A stretch of 64,000 bases of DNA from contig NZ_CP015411.1 of assembly GCF_001750165.1 (NCBI RefSeq), forward strand, positions 2,074,001-2,138,000, in the 5' to 3' direction. The position numbers and the translations under genes are program-made. The stretch is from Pseudoalteromonas luteoviolacea. GTDB taxonomy: Bacteria > Pseudomonadota > Gammaproteobacteria > Enterobacterales > Alteromonadaceae. The notes beneath the pieces are model-generated. The model made no database searches, was not told the origin of the DNA, and saw only the letters and a program-made list of their open reading frames with translations. Shown here one piece after another: positions 16,364 through 25,389 of the stretch (positions are counted from its first letter, which is position 1; each line of letters begins with the position of its first letter).

Positions 16364-18067
16364 TTAAATCAATGGAAGGCCACCAACAAGTAGGTGTAGA
16401 ACACCGATAGCAATGGCAGCTAATCCGATTTGCTCTTCGTAAGGCATTACCGCACTTTTCAATTTTACAAATGGCTGAATTTGATTAAGCTTTGCATCAT
16501 TTTTAAGCAACAACACACCACTGGCAATTGCAGCTGCTTGAGTCAAGCCTCCTCCAATTATTGGAGAAAAAGACAATAAATCAGTTAAGAAATCAAACAC
16601 CCCTAATCCAACTACGGCATATCCAACATACAATGATTGACCTTCAATGGCTAAGACCGTTTTGCCAATTTGTGGCACTTTGGTTAAAACACGAGTTTTT
16701 GCGATAAGTAAACCTGAAGACATCAATGTCAGTGCTAGCAATAGTTGATTTAAACTGAACGAGACTGCGCCTGAGTTAGCTTGCAACGCGTCTTCTCTTG
16801 CTTGCTCCATTTCTGCTTGAGTTTCAAGTTGCTGCTGTTCTCTTTTTGCTTTAAGTTCGGCCTGCTGCTGCTCTCTTTGTGCTTTAAGTTCTGCCTGCTG
16901 TTGCTCTCGCTCCAATCGAGCTTGTTCCTTCTTTTGCTCAGCTTCTAGCTTAGCTTGTTCTCTCTTAGCCTTCGCTTCTGCTTGTGCGATACGCTGTTGC
17001 TCTTTTCTCTCTGCAGCTTCTTTAGCTCTTTGCTCTTTTTCCGCTTTTTTCTTTGCTTCAGCAGCAAGGCGCTGCTTTTCTTGCTCTCTTTTACGAATTT
17101 CCTTTGGATCTTCTGGGTAGGTGGCACTTTTAGCTAGTTCATCTAGATTAACAGTACTTTTTAAAAACCAATTCATACCAGTATCACTGTAAATACCGCT
17201 TTCGTCGTTATTAAGCTGGAGACCCGCTCGGACAACTTTTCCATCTTTTACTCGGAACGTGTATGACTCAACTGGGATATTTTTTTCTTTGTAAGCGATA
17301 ATGTGATATTCACCATCTTCCATACTAGAGACAGCGATGCGACCACCTCGCTCTTCATGTGGTTTGGTAAAGCTCACTCCTGTGAACTTAAGACGGCCTT
17401 CATAGGTTGTCATTGAACCGCGACCTTCACCTATGACGTTATCTTTATAAATAAGTTGAAAATTCAAACGGGTACCACCTGGTGCACTGTCAAGGGTGTT
17501 TGGCGCTGGTTTGATTAGCTCTAGTGAACTTGATTGCCAAATATCCATCCGCGCTTCACCAATCGCGGCATAGTCATCCCATAAACTTGCAACCTTTAGG
17601 TTTTTCTTCTGTTTCACAAATTCATTTTGTTCAAGGGCAAACTCATAGGTTTGGAACAGCGAGTCTTTATGATAGAAATTCAGAGTATAATCTTTAGGGT
17701 CCATGTCTATATATTGATAGCCATGCATAGAGCCCTCACCGGTACAACTCAAAAACCGGATGTTTCCTGGATCCTCTTCAGAGTAGTCTACATTTGTGTT
17801 ACACATCCAAGCTGCATGTTTATTACCGCCTTTATCTAGCAGTTTTACTTCAACGGTGTTTTTGCCTTCTTTTATGTTAGTGACTTTAATGTCGCCAAGC
17901 GACAACCTAAACTTGTTAGCATTAGTTGATTCATCATTTTGTTGAAATGAAATACCTTCGAAATAACTGTGAAGGTCAACTTGGTAAGGCGCAGCAAGCG
18001 CAGCGTTGCTATGTATTGTAGTAAGTGCAGATAGTCCATAAAGTGACGAAAGTAATAGCTTTTTCAC
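16364..18067 (-). CDS. Exported coiled-coil membrane protein, function unknown
   Basis: A 567-residue protein not recognised as a named family. It begins with GTG (AAGGGAT 7-8 nt upstream) and a signal peptide (MKKLLLSSLYGLSALTTIHSNAALA). Residues about 27-315 form a beta-rich domain containing two Cys in 'MCNTNVDY...FLSCTGEG' that could form a disulfide. Residues about 318-425 are a long K/E/Q/A-rich coiled coil with 11-residue repeats (REQQQAELKAQ, REQQQAELKAK). The last 130 residues hold three or four hydrophobic helices ('LLLALTLMSSGLLIA', 'GYAVVGLGVFDFLTDLL', 'IGLAAIAIGVLHLLVGGLPLI'). This suggests a periplasmic sensor or scaffold tethered by a C-terminal membrane domain. It is monocistronic, with about 650 bp of non-coding DNA upstream. 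Confidence 0.75.
   Translation of the reverse strand: MKKLLLSSLYGLSALTTIHSNAALAAPYQVDLHSYFEGISFQQNDESTNANKFRLSLGDIKVTNIKEGKNTVEVKLLDKGGNKHAAWMCNTNVDYSEEDPGNIRFLSCTGEGSMHGYQYIDMDPKDYTLNFYHKDSLFQTYEFALEQNEFVKQKKNLKVASLWDDYAAIGEARMDIWQSSSLELIKPAPNTLDSAPGGTRLNFQLIYKDNVIGEGRGSMTTYEGRLKFTGVSFTKPHEERGGRIAVSSMEDGEYHIIAYKEKNIPVESYTFRVKDGKVVRAGLQLNNDESGIYSDTGMNWFLKSTVNLDELAKSATYPEDPKEIRKREQEKQRLAAEAKKKAEKEQRAKEAAERKEQQRIAQAEAKAKREQAKLEAEQKKEQARLEREQQQAELKAQREQQQAELKAKREQQQLETQAEMEQAREDALQANSGAVSFSLNQLLLALTLMSSGLLIAKTRVLTKVPQIGKTVLAIEGQSLYVGYAVVGLGVFDFLTDLLSFSPIIGGGLTQAAAIASGVLLLKNDAKLNQIQPFVKLKSAVMPYEEQIGLAAIAIGVLHLLVGGLPLI
16831..16908. repeat. 33-bp tandem repeat within coiled-coil gene
   Basis: Reverse-strand codons encode REQQQAELKAQ, REQQQAELKAK and REQQQ in direct succession, i.e. 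imperfect 33-bp direct repeats (positions approximate). On the plus strand they read as repeated CTGC/TTGCTCTC blocks. Copy number could vary by slippage. Confidence 0.7.
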
Positions 18068-18717
18068 TGTGAATCCCTTTTGTAAATATATTAGCTATGA
18101 CAATAAATGAACTCTAATTTTAGTTTATATTTGTTATACAAGTCTACATGGTGGGTGATTATATTAATATTATAATATTTGGAATCGAAATTCTTTTCTC
18201 GAGAGTAAGTGGTTGAGCTTTAAGTTGAAAGTGAGGTTGTTCACATTATATGAATTATATAATATTTTACAGGTATTAAAGTTGGAGTGTTTTTAAGTCC
18301 GAGTTTGGAAGTGGTTTTTTACTTAGTTAAGCGTTAAATTTTATTGTTAAATTTAAAATAATTAAATGGGATTTTAATATAGCGTGTAAAAATATAGGAA
18401 GGAAAAACTGGCACATTTTGATATATGATAGCGCTTAGCTGTGACGTATACTTATTTATCCTTCTCCTGGATGGTGTAGGATGATGCAGGGTGATAAAGT
18501 TAATATATATTAGTGGGTTCTAAGTATTCACGAGGTGTTGTAATACCAGTGGCAACGTAGTGCAAATGTCGTTTACGTATGTGTTATTTTTCTTGCTTTA
18601 AGTATTGTTATTTCTGACTTAATTGAGCTCAGCTTTAAAAATAACAATTGTCGCTGAGTTAAAGAAAATCAGGCTGCACCCAGTGCGGCCTGAAATGTCA
18701 CGCTAGATTTAATTCAG
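18068..18717. other. Non-coding AT-rich region, 650 bp
   Basis: No supported gene. The left part should hold the promoter of the coiled-coil gene. The right part contains the terminator of the PD40 gene (18669-18693) and a smaller CTCAGC/GCTGAG stem near 18630-18658. A TAATACCA motif occurs at about 18541. Nothing else is interpretable by eye. Confidence 0.5.
18661..18693 (-). terminator. Terminator of PD40 protein gene
   Basis: On the reverse strand TCAGGCCGCA (18693-18684) pairs with TGCAGCCTGA (18678-18669) over 10 bp with one wobble, 25 bases after the stop codon, followed by TTTTCTTT. This is a standard intrinsic terminator. Confidence 0.78.
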
Positions 18718-19599
18718 TTAATCTTTAGTATAGACTTGAGATTTAAGTGTTTTAATGAACTTAGAATCTATCCAGTAGATATCACCATTTCCTGTATTTG
18801 TCGTTCTGTTAAAAAAGAAATATTTACCATCTGGAGATATATACCCACCAGCTTCACCGGCACCTGTATTCACCGTGGGGCCTAAATTAAGCGCTTTACC
18901 CCAACTTCCATCAGATTTTCGAAAACTGATATAAAGGTCTGTATCTCCGAAGCCTTCGGTTCTTTCTCCATCCCAAATAATATAGCTGTCATCAGGTGCA
19001 ATAAAAGGATGAGCGTTCCATTTTCCTGTATTAATATGTGCAGGTAATGGTTTTGGCGCTTGCCGAACACCATTTTGTACCTCAGAGATCCTAAGTACAT
19101 CACCATTTTTATAATCATCGAGGATATAGGTACCTGAAGATGATGAAGATAAACGCATAATGCCCCAATCTTTGTTATCGAACATTGGACCTAAGCTTTT
19201 AACTTGTGACCATCCGTTGTCTGTTCTACCAATATACTTATTGCCAAGGTGTAAGGTATTACCATCGGGCGATAGAGTGGGGCGGCCAACTCTTGGCGCT
19301 AATATCGAACCATACCAGCGATTATTCCTCTGCTTGTAAGTCATTGTCCACCACTTGTTGGTATCGGCATCCATACGCGTAAAATAGAGTTCCTTCAAAT
19401 CTGGTGTAAACGAAATAGTGTATTCTCTGTCTTTCTGTGTGCTCAATAAATCAGGCGCAAAGACTTTGGCAGTTTTCCCTGGTGGTGTTTGTCCTAAGTA
19501 GGGTCCTTGCAATTCAGTTGCTATTTCCTTAGCCATGATGGAACTGGTTGCAAAAATAGAGCCCGTAGCAATTAAAAAGCAATACGTTGTTTTGAGCAT
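18718..19599 (-). CDS. Exported PD40 (TolB-like) beta-propeller protein
   Basis: A 293-residue secreted or periplasmic protein. The first 23 residues are a signal peptide (LKTTYCFLIATGSIFATSSIMA). The rest consists of PD40/WD40-like blades, seen as 'ISFTPDLKELYFTRMD', 'GRPTLSPDGNTLHLG', 'HPFIAPDDSYIIWDGERTEGFGDTDLYISFRKSDGSW' and 'GGYISPDGKYFFFNRTTNTGNGDIYWID'. The last two blocks are the strongest: such 'G.GD.DIY/W' motifs are common in the PD40 family attached to outer-membrane or sensing roles. No catalytic residues are evident. The start has GGAG 5 nt upstream. It has its own terminator and no close partner gene. Confidence 0.82.
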   Translation of the reverse strand: MLKTTYCFLIATGSIFATSSIMAKEIATELQGPYLGQTPPGKTAKVFAPDLLSTQKDREYTISFTPDLKELYFTRMDADTNKWWTMTYKQRNNRWYGSILAPRVGRPTLSPDGNTLHLGNKYIGRTDNGWSQVKSLGPMFDNKDWGIMRLSSSSSGTYILDDYKNGDVLRISEVQNGVRQAPKPLPAHINTGKWNAHPFIAPDDSYIIWDGERTEGFGDTDLYISFRKSDGSWGKALNLGPTVNTGAGEAGGYISPDGKYFFFNRTTNTGNGDIYWIDSKFIKTLKSQVYTKD

Positions 19600-20035
19600 G
19601 TGTTCTCCGGTATTTGGTCCGTTAGCTGTCTTTTCAATAGAGGAATGTACCAGAACTGACTTTAATGACTTGAAGTTAGAGTGACTTTTAATTGATGTTT
19701 AGATTATTAGAAAGTAAGTATATTTTTCAGTTGGTTATAAAATAAAATCAAAAAGTATAACCAGCGGTTGGCATAAGGTTCATGCTGATAGTGTGGTAGT
19801 AACTTTAGTCTTATTTAAGGTTTTATGCTTGTTAAAAGGGGTGGAAACACACCCATCATTTCATTTGAGCTGTTACATCAAATTTTTAACCTTATTCATT
19901 CACAGGTAATTACTGAGGCAAAAAATAGCTTGATTTATCCTCGCTTGACTTTGTTAACAAAACGTTTAAGTATCGATGGCTGTTTAAAAATTAACCGTTA
20001 ACTTGCTTTGAAAAGGATAATTAAATAGGTGATTT
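19600..20035. other. Non-coding region between divergent genes, 436 bp
   Basis: It separates the divergent PD40 and isochorismatase-fold genes and must hold both promoters. It is AT-rich. I see no strong inverted repeat, ORF or RNA gene in it. Confidence 0.5.
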
Positions 20036-21346
20036 ATGAAAAAGTCTTTATTAGTACTGTCATTGGCGTTTGGACTGTCGGCTTGTAACATTGATGACAG
20101 GCTGCAATTAGCTCATGAAACCAAAAAAAGTGAACACGTTCACCTGAGTGCCCAAAATACGGGGTTGCTCATTATTGATGCTCAAAAAGGGTATGTGATG
20201 GACAGTGATGACTTTTGGGTCAAGGTTTTCTATCCAGAGTATGAAATACCGGCGCAAAATGTCGATCCTCAGCTGCACTCTAGCATTGATCGAATTGCAC
20301 AGCTGGCGCAAAAAGCCAATGATTTAAATATGCCAACCACTATTACTTATGAAGCTTTCGAAACCGATGCAGGTTTAGATTATACGCCTTACATTACGCG
20401 TATTGAGCAAGCTCTTGATGAAAACACTCAAAGCTATTTCAAGCAAACGTTTAATTCAACACGAGAAGCTGACATTCACGCAGCAATGAAAGCGTGGTCT
20501 GATTTAGGTATTTCTCGGGTGGTTGTTGCAGGTGCAGAAACCGATGTATGCGTTATGCAAACGGTTTTAGGGCTTAAAAATATGGGCTTTGATGTTTATT
20601 TAGCGAGTGACGCGACGTTCTCTACGGAAATTTATGAACGACCAACCTTCAAGCGTTTACAGCAAGCAGGGGTTAAGCTGGCAAAGGTCAGTGAAATTAT
20701 GCAGTCGATGGAATCTAAGGACAAATTGATCTACAGTCCACGCTACGCAGTCGGTAAGCGAGATGAGCTGTATCAAGGCGACCGCCATAAAATGGCGATG
20801 ATTAATTTTAATATGGATGATGCGAGCTTGAACAAAGCTGAACATGACAATAAGCCAGCAACAGAGCCTAGGTTTACATTTTTAGGTTTAGAGCAGGAGT
20901 TTTTATTTAGCTATATGCCGAGTTTTCATGTGAATAAAAAAGGAAAGCCTTACACATCAAAATATCGTAAAAATACCAATGTTGTGAACTTTAAAAAAAT
21001 TGACCCTGTGATTGCTGATATTAAAGCTGCGGGAAAGACGCAAGCGGTGATTTCTGGCGTAGTATCTCAGTTAGGATTGTATGATGCGGTCTATAAACTA
21101 ATTGAAGCAGGTATTACTCCTGTTATTTTAGAAGATGCGCTACTGGGTTCTGATGTAGACCCAATACACTATTTAGATTACATCTATCAATTGGGTGCGG
21201 TACCAAGCACACAAAAGTCGCATGGTTATGAGATGTACGTCGAGATACAGTTAGGGGACTTTACTGAAGAAGAAATCGCTGCTTACTATGAAATGATAGC
21301 GCTGAATGAAGTTGTGATCCCTGAGATATACCCGCGTTTACGCTAG
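20036..21346 (+). CDS. Lipoprotein with tandem isochorismatase-fold domains
   Basis: A 436-residue lipoprotein with lipobox LSAC, so the mature protein would start at C17. Residues about 40-225 form an isochorismatase/cysteine-hydrolase domain with the full triad: D48 (LLIIDAQ), K136 (SYFKQTF) and C172 (ETDVCVMQT). Residues about 250-420 repeat the fold: 'MAMINFNMDD' aligns with the D48 strand and 'QAVISGVVSQLGLYDAV' with the Cys loop, but the Asp is Asn257 and the Cys position is Gly347, so this half is inactive. The usual family is about 200 residues, so this is an internal duplication. A secreted, lipid-anchored hydrolase acting on an amide or enol-ether in the periplasm is inferred; the substrate is unknown. 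Confidence 0.8.
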   Translation: MKKSLLVLSLAFGLSACNIDDRLQLAHETKKSEHVHLSAQNTGLLIIDAQKGYVMDSDDFWVKVFYPEYEIPAQNVDPQLHSSIDRIAQLAQKANDLNMPTTITYEAFETDAGLDYTPYITRIEQALDENTQSYFKQTFNSTREADIHAAMKAWSDLGISRVVVAGAETDVCVMQTVLGLKNMGFDVYLASDATFSTEIYERPTFKRLQQAGVKLAKVSEIMQSMESKDKLIYSPRYAVGKRDELYQGDRHKMAMINFNMDDASLNKAEHDNKPATEPRFTFLGLEQEFLFSYMPSFHVNKKGKPYTSKYRKNTNVVNFKKIDPVIADIKAAGKTQAVISGVVSQLGLYDAVYKLIEAGITPVILEDALLGSDVDPIHYLDYIYQLGAVPSTQKSHGYEMYVEIQLGDFTEEEIAAYYEMIALNEVVIPEIYPRLR

Positions 21347-21388
21347 CTTTTTAAGCTCTATTTCAAGAGTTGCTAGCATTCCCCTAAA

Positions 21389-21424
21389 GTGAATTAGCGC
21401 CATGTCACCATGGTGCAAATTCAC
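21389..21424. terminator. Imperfect stem-loop between convergent genes
   Basis: GTGAATT (21389-21395) pairs with AATTCAC (21418-21424), and the loop contains CCATG/CATGG. It lies between the convergent isochorismatase-fold and AraC genes. It lacks a clear U-run. Confidence 0.35.
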
Positions 21425-21486
21425 CTTTAAGACCTAACAAGGAGGGCAGTGTTCAAATCGCTTTCTTCAAAGTATACGAGTGGGGT

Positions 21487-22680
21487 TTAACCTTTTACAT
21501 GTTTACGATATTCACTGGGCGTGAGTCCCGTCGTCTGTTTAAATGCTTTATAGAATGACGAACGTGCATTGAAGCCTACTTCCAATGCAACATCCAGCAC
21601 AGTACTGCTATTGGCTAATATTTTAGGTTTGGCAGCTTCAATACGCCATTGATTTACGAAATCAAAAAAGCTAACGGACAACGTTTCGTTCAGCGTTTGG
21701 GATAGGTAATTTGGTGAAATATTTAAGTGTTTTGAGAGCTTTTGTAGTGACAAATTTGGATCTAAATAGAGTTTGTCTTGCTCCATTGCTGAGTTTATTT
21801 TCGTTGCAATTCGTGTTGATTGCGTTTGATCTAAAGCGGACCGTTGGTATTTCTTAGTCGGGCAGTGATGATCATTTATGAGATTATCGTCGGTCTTGAT
21901 AATTTTGCTTGTATCGCCACTTATTGCATCGTCACCTAGACGTGCTAATGCGGGTTTTTGTTGCAGCCCAAAGTGGGTTATGGACCAGAACAACAATACA
22001 GAAAGGAGCATTTCTGTATTGCTATTAAACAGGGCTTGGTCAAATAAACTTGATGAAAAAACGGTCACTACAGAGCACACCCATACACTGACAGCAATAA
22101 AAAGCAGCCAATTCATCCAGCTAAGGTCCTTTTTATCATGATTTGAAAAAATATTTTTTAACTTTTTCCGGTACAGATTCAATCTGCGAATAATCTTTAA
22201 CAGCGTATAAACGCATTGCAATAGCCAAAGTAGCATCATGATCAATATACCTATGAGTAAGGTGCTGACAATCGGGTCATTGACTTCCTTATCATTTATG
22301 AAAATGGCGGTGTGCATCTCTTTAGGTAAAAATAATATTACCATTGATATCAATAGGGCCGGGATTATTAAAGCGTACTGTTTAAGCCATCTTTTATGTA
22401 AGCGCCAAGATGTATCGGCTGTCAGGCCGTGAACATACAACCACAAAGAAGGACAGAGCATGAACAAAGCTGGAAATGCGACGGCTGTGTACACTGCATA
22501 GTAAGTAGGCAACACCGATGAGACAGTTGAATTTAAGGCCAACACTCCGCTTGCGAGTAAAAATAGCGCCAATGGCAAGTTCATCGCATGCGTTGTTACA
22601 CGTGAGAGAAGAATAGGCACACCGATACATACTTGCCCAACAATCATCATAGTGAGGATAATTTCGATAGGATCGACCAA
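21487..22680 (-). CDS. AraC family regulator with N-terminal membrane domain
   Basis: A 397-residue protein. Residues about 5-235 contain some seven hydrophobic helices, and the C-terminal 100 residues are an AraC/XylS DNA-binding domain: 'LSLQKLSKHLNISPNYLSQTLNETLSVSFFDFVNQWRIEAAK' is the first helix-turn-helix and 'TVLDVALEVGFNARSSFYKAFKQTTGLTPSEYRK' the second with the family signature. Membrane-embedded AraC proteins of this type are common in Alteromonadales and probably sense a membrane or extracellular signal. The TTG start at 22680 is supported by AAGGAA 6 nt upstream. It is divergent from the DUF6326 gene across 155 bp and may regulate it. Confidence 0.9.
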   Translation of the reverse strand: MVDPIEIILTMMIVGQVCIGVPILLSRVTTHAMNLPLALFLLASGVLALNSTVSSVLPTYYAVYTAVAFPALFMLCPSLWLYVHGLTADTSWRLHKRWLKQYALIIPALLISMVILFLPKEMHTAIFINDKEVNDPIVSTLLIGILIMMLLWLLQCVYTLLKIIRRLNLYRKKLKNIFSNHDKKDLSWMNWLLFIAVSVWVCSVVTVFSSSLFDQALFNSNTEMLLSVLLFWSITHFGLQQKPALARLGDDAISGDTSKIIKTDDNLINDHHCPTKKYQRSALDQTQSTRIATKINSAMEQDKLYLDPNLSLQKLSKHLNISPNYLSQTLNETLSVSFFDFVNQWRIEAAKPKILANSSTVLDVALEVGFNARSSFYKAFKQTTGLTPSEYRKHVKG

Positions 22681-22835
22681 ACTTTGTTCCTTTTATTACT
22701 TTCCGTTGAGAGACACAATCATAAAAAAGTGTCCGCGCTTATAGTCTCGGACGACCTAACTACTTATAAGTTATATCGTTTAGTTCCGTCAACTATTGTC
22801 CAACTTAGGGCTTAAATTATAACAACGGAGCAAAT

Positions 22836-23270
22836 ATGAATACGACGAAGGATATTTCCATTCCATTTGAAGATTATCAAATAAATGTAAAGCTCAAAAT
22901 CTCAGCGCTTTGGATAGCAGTGATGTTTTGCTATGTCTACGGTGATTATATTGAAGTGTACGTGCCAGGTGTTATGTCTGAGGCGTTGCTTGTCAGCGCA
23001 GATAGAAAGGGGATCCAATATGAGTTCTTTGCTGTCGCATTACTAATGTCCATACCAAGTGTCATGATTTTTTTAACTTTGGCATTAAAACCCAATATAA
23101 ATCGAAAGTTAAATATCATTATTCCAAGTTTGTTTATTGTATTGCTGGTGTCACTTAATTTAGAAACACGGTGGGGTTTTTATTTGTATCTTACTGCGCT
23201 AGAAGTGTTGTTGTCTTTCATGACGATGTTCTATGCATGGAAATGGCCAAAGGCAGAAGGTATGCGCTAA
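22836..23270 (+). CDS. DUF6326 family membrane protein
   Basis: A 144-residue membrane protein with four hydrophobic segments (about 25-45, 64-84, 92-110, 116-134). The start 'LKISALWIAVMFCYVYGDYIEVYVPG' and 'LLVSADRKGIQYEFFAVALLMSIPSVMIFL' fit the DUF6326 family, which has no known function. GGAG lies 6 nt before the ATG. Its position, divergent from a membrane AraC regulator, suggests it is that regulator's target. A VCBS protein gene follows 71 bp downstream, so cotranscription is possible. Confidence 0.8.
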   Translation: MNTTKDISIPFEDYQINVKLKISALWIAVMFCYVYGDYIEVYVPGVMSEALLVSADRKGIQYEFFAVALLMSIPSVMIFLTLALKPNINRKLNIIIPSLFIVLLVSLNLETRWGFYLYLTALEVLLSFMTMFYAWKWPKAEGMR

Positions 23271-23341
23271 GCGCAAACACGACATTAAATTATATCTAAA
23301 TATTACAGATGAATAGCACGTATTTTTAATGGATTTTTAAT

Positions 23342-24742
23342 ATGAAAAAATTACTCACTTTTGCTTTGTTTAGCAGCTTAATTTACGCAGATGACTCAAT
23401 TGACTTACAGTTCAAAGCCGATGGCAAGCTTATTATGTCAGACACAGATTCCGCTTTCGTCGCCGGTAATGGTGAGTCTACCTATTTACAAAAAATAGAT
23501 TTTAAAACTAAGCAAGTCGCTCTATTAGCGCTACCGGAAAAGCCGATTATGTATAGTCTTGGTAAACTTAAAAATCATCAAGGGGCGCAAGCATTTGTGT
23601 TAACTGAGCAGGGCATTTATCACGTAGATGAGACTAAGAATCATAAACTGATAGAGATAGGCACAGCATTTAAATCGGAGGCTTTTTCTCTGTTTAAACA
23701 TCAAACGTTTACGTTAGATGTAAATAGTGATGGCCTCACTGACTTTTACATACCCGGTATTGAAGAGCAGACTATTTATATTCAACAAAACACCGGTGAG
23801 TTCAAATTTTCTTCACTTCCTTTACGTGCAAAAACAGTGACACATGTGACTGATCAAAACTTAACGATCAGTCACACCTTGCCTCAATTCCCAACCTTGG
23901 CTGACGTAAATGGAGATGGAATTCGAGACTTTATGTTTTTTGAGGAAAAAACAGTTCAGTATTTTTTAGCGACAAGCGATGCTCCTAGCATGCAACGGCA
24001 AACACTCGTGATGTTTGATCAAAGTGCGAAGCAGCGCATCGAGAAGTTAAGTGATTTTAATAATGATGGATACCCTGATATTCATACGATTGAAAGTTTG
24101 TCTGAGGGTAGCGATGAAGAAAAGGATCTTGACAGTGAAAGTATACATAGAGTTTTCTTCTCGCGGCAGACGAGCAAAGGGCTGGTTTTTAATGACAGTC
24201 CAGATATTAAGCTTATTTTGGAGGAAACTAGTTCGATCGCCCACATTAGCGACTTTGATGGAGACGGGCGTGATGACTTAGCTGTGATCTCTTTTGATAT
24301 TGGCTTTATGGATATTCTCTCAATTGCCAGTGCTGCGATGGAAAATAAAGAGGTGGTGCTCGATAGCTCAATTAGTATCTTCAAAGGAAAAAGCGGCAAT
24401 CAATTTTCAAAAAAGGCAGCTGCAAAGAAAAGTTTTGAAATCGCAATGAATATGAATGAGTCGAGTAGCAGCACTGGTAGAGGCATTATTTTTAAAGACT
24501 TTAACGGTGATGGGTTAACAGATTTATTGATAAGAGCAGATATTAATGAACTCAAAGTCTATTTTGGCGATGAAAAAAGGGGATTATCGCGCAGAGCAAA
24601 GCGCATTAAACGCACTCTACCAAAATCCTCAGGTGATATTTATAGCTATGACCTTAACCAAGATGGGACAGAAGAAATTGTACTGAAGGTCAAGGATAAA
24701 AAAGAAGGCTTTAGGCTAGATACCATGCTAATCACAAAATAA
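23342..24742 (+). CDS. Exported FG-GAP/VCBS repeat protein
   Basis: A 466-residue secreted protein with a short signal peptide (MKKLLTFALFSSLIYA). It has six calcium-loop blades of the FG-GAP/VCBS type: DVNSDGLTD (about 126), DVNGDGIRD (188), DFNNDGYPD (238), DFDGDGRDD (304), DFNGDGLTD (about 382) and DLNQDGTEE (about 446). Six or seven such blades form an integrin-like beta-propeller. The first 120 residues contain weaker blades. There is no attached enzymatic domain. A role in surface binding or in a secreted complex is inferred. The last loop is degenerate (TEE instead of a .D). It is followed by a hairpin at 24764-24803. Confidence 0.85.
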   Translation: MKKLLTFALFSSLIYADDSIDLQFKADGKLIMSDTDSAFVAGNGESTYLQKIDFKTKQVALLALPEKPIMYSLGKLKNHQGAQAFVLTEQGIYHVDETKNHKLIEIGTAFKSEAFSLFKHQTFTLDVNSDGLTDFYIPGIEEQTIYIQQNTGEFKFSSLPLRAKTVTHVTDQNLTISHTLPQFPTLADVNGDGIRDFMFFEEKTVQYFLATSDAPSMQRQTLVMFDQSAKQRIEKLSDFNNDGYPDIHTIESLSEGSDEEKDLDSESIHRVFFSRQTSKGLVFNDSPDIKLILEETSSIAHISDFDGDGRDDLAVISFDIGFMDILSIASAAMENKEVVLDSSISIFKGKSGNQFSKKAAAKKSFEIAMNMNESSSSTGRGIIFKDFNGDGLTDLLIRADINELKVYFGDEKRGLSRRAKRIKRTLPKSSGDIYSYDLNQDGTEEIVLKVKDKKEGFRLDTMLITK

Positions 24743-24763
24743 GGTGAAGCAATCCTAGTATTT

Positions 24764-24803
24764 AACTGCCTGTTTTTGAGTTAAGAAAAATAGACGGGCA
24801 GTT
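24764..24803 (+). terminator. Stem-loop after VCBS gene
   Basis: AACTGCCTGT (24764-24773) pairs with ACGGGCAGTT (24794-24803) with one mismatch and a 20-nt loop, 21 bases after the stop. It lacks a U-run and is a weak terminator candidate. Confidence 0.4.
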
Positions 24804-24988
24804 CATTTAGGTTGAGGGGCTTACTGTAATTAACGCTTAATCGGCTGATAGTAAATGTTATATTCGGTACATATTGTTCATTCACCCGAGGCTTAGTTGT
24901 CACAAGAACATATACGAAAGGGCAACTAGTTTGATTTAACTGTTTACTTACGTGGGATATGAAATAAAATTGGTACCCTTAGATGGGG

Positions 24989-25010
24989 TCTCATCATGTC
25001 TGTGATGAGA
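24989..25010 (+). promoter_or_regulatory. Leader hairpin before small membrane gene
   Basis: TCTCATCA (24989-24996) and TGATGAGA (25003-25010) form a perfect 8-bp stem with a TGTCTG loop. It lies 43 nt upstream of the start at 25054. It may be a 5' leader structure or the end of another transcript. Confidence 0.35.
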
Positions 25011-25053
25011 AACCTGTGATATTGCGTTAATTTACGGTTAAACAAACAGAAAT

Positions 25054-25389
25054 ATGATCAAATTTATTGAAACCACGCCTTGGTGGTTCTTAATACTTCT
25101 TTACGTCACGACATTAGCTCTTGGAACCTTAGTCGGAGCCCCTCTCGCAATTCAAGTTTATGATTTGCCAAATCCAGTTGAAGTCACTCGATTGTTTGTA
25201 TTAGTGCCGTTAATCAAAGTACATTACTTACTTCCTTTATTACTTGCAGTTACTTTCGGCCTTAGGTTTGTCAAAAGCAAGGAACAGAAGTCTCTCACGC
25301 TATCGTTTATCATCGCAAGTATCATTCTTGTTCCTGTTATATTTTATGGATTGCAAATTTCTGATATTTATTTATACGCAGAAGTCTAA
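25054..25389 (+). CDS. Small membrane protein, function unknown
   Basis: A 111-residue hydrophobic protein with three predicted membrane segments (about 11-32, 47-68, 82-103). I do not recognise the family. 'WWFLILLYVTTLALGTLVGAP' starts near the N-terminus and the last helix is followed by 'LYAEV'. No metal or catalytic motif is visible. The Shine-Dalgarno is weak (cagaaat). Length, hydrophobicity and codon use look like a real gene, but it has no operon context. Confidence 0.6.
   Translation: MIKFIETTPWWFLILLYVTTLALGTLVGAPLAIQVYDLPNPVEVTRLFVLVPLIKVHYLLPLLLAVTFGLRFVKSKEQKSLTLSFIIASIILVPVIFYGLQISDIYLYAEV

Larger units (their letters stand above)
24743..25053. other. Non-coding region with two hairpins, 311 bp
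   Basis: It contains a stem at 24764-24803 (AACTGCCTGT/ACGGGCAGTT, one mismatch), probably the end of the VCBS transcript, and a second perfect stem at 24989-25010 (TCTCATCA/TGATGAGA, 6-nt loop) 43 bases before the next start. The second could act in the leader of the small membrane gene. No ORF is credible here. Confidence 0.5.

Noticed and set aside
16945..17127. K/E-rich short frame in the coiled-coil gene
   Set aside because: Low-complexity codons of the coiled coil create open frames on both strands; it has no start signal.
24989..25010. Possible riboswitch in the leader of 25054
   Set aside because: Only a single simple stem is visible. No known riboswitch consensus could be matched, so it is recorded only as a hairpin.
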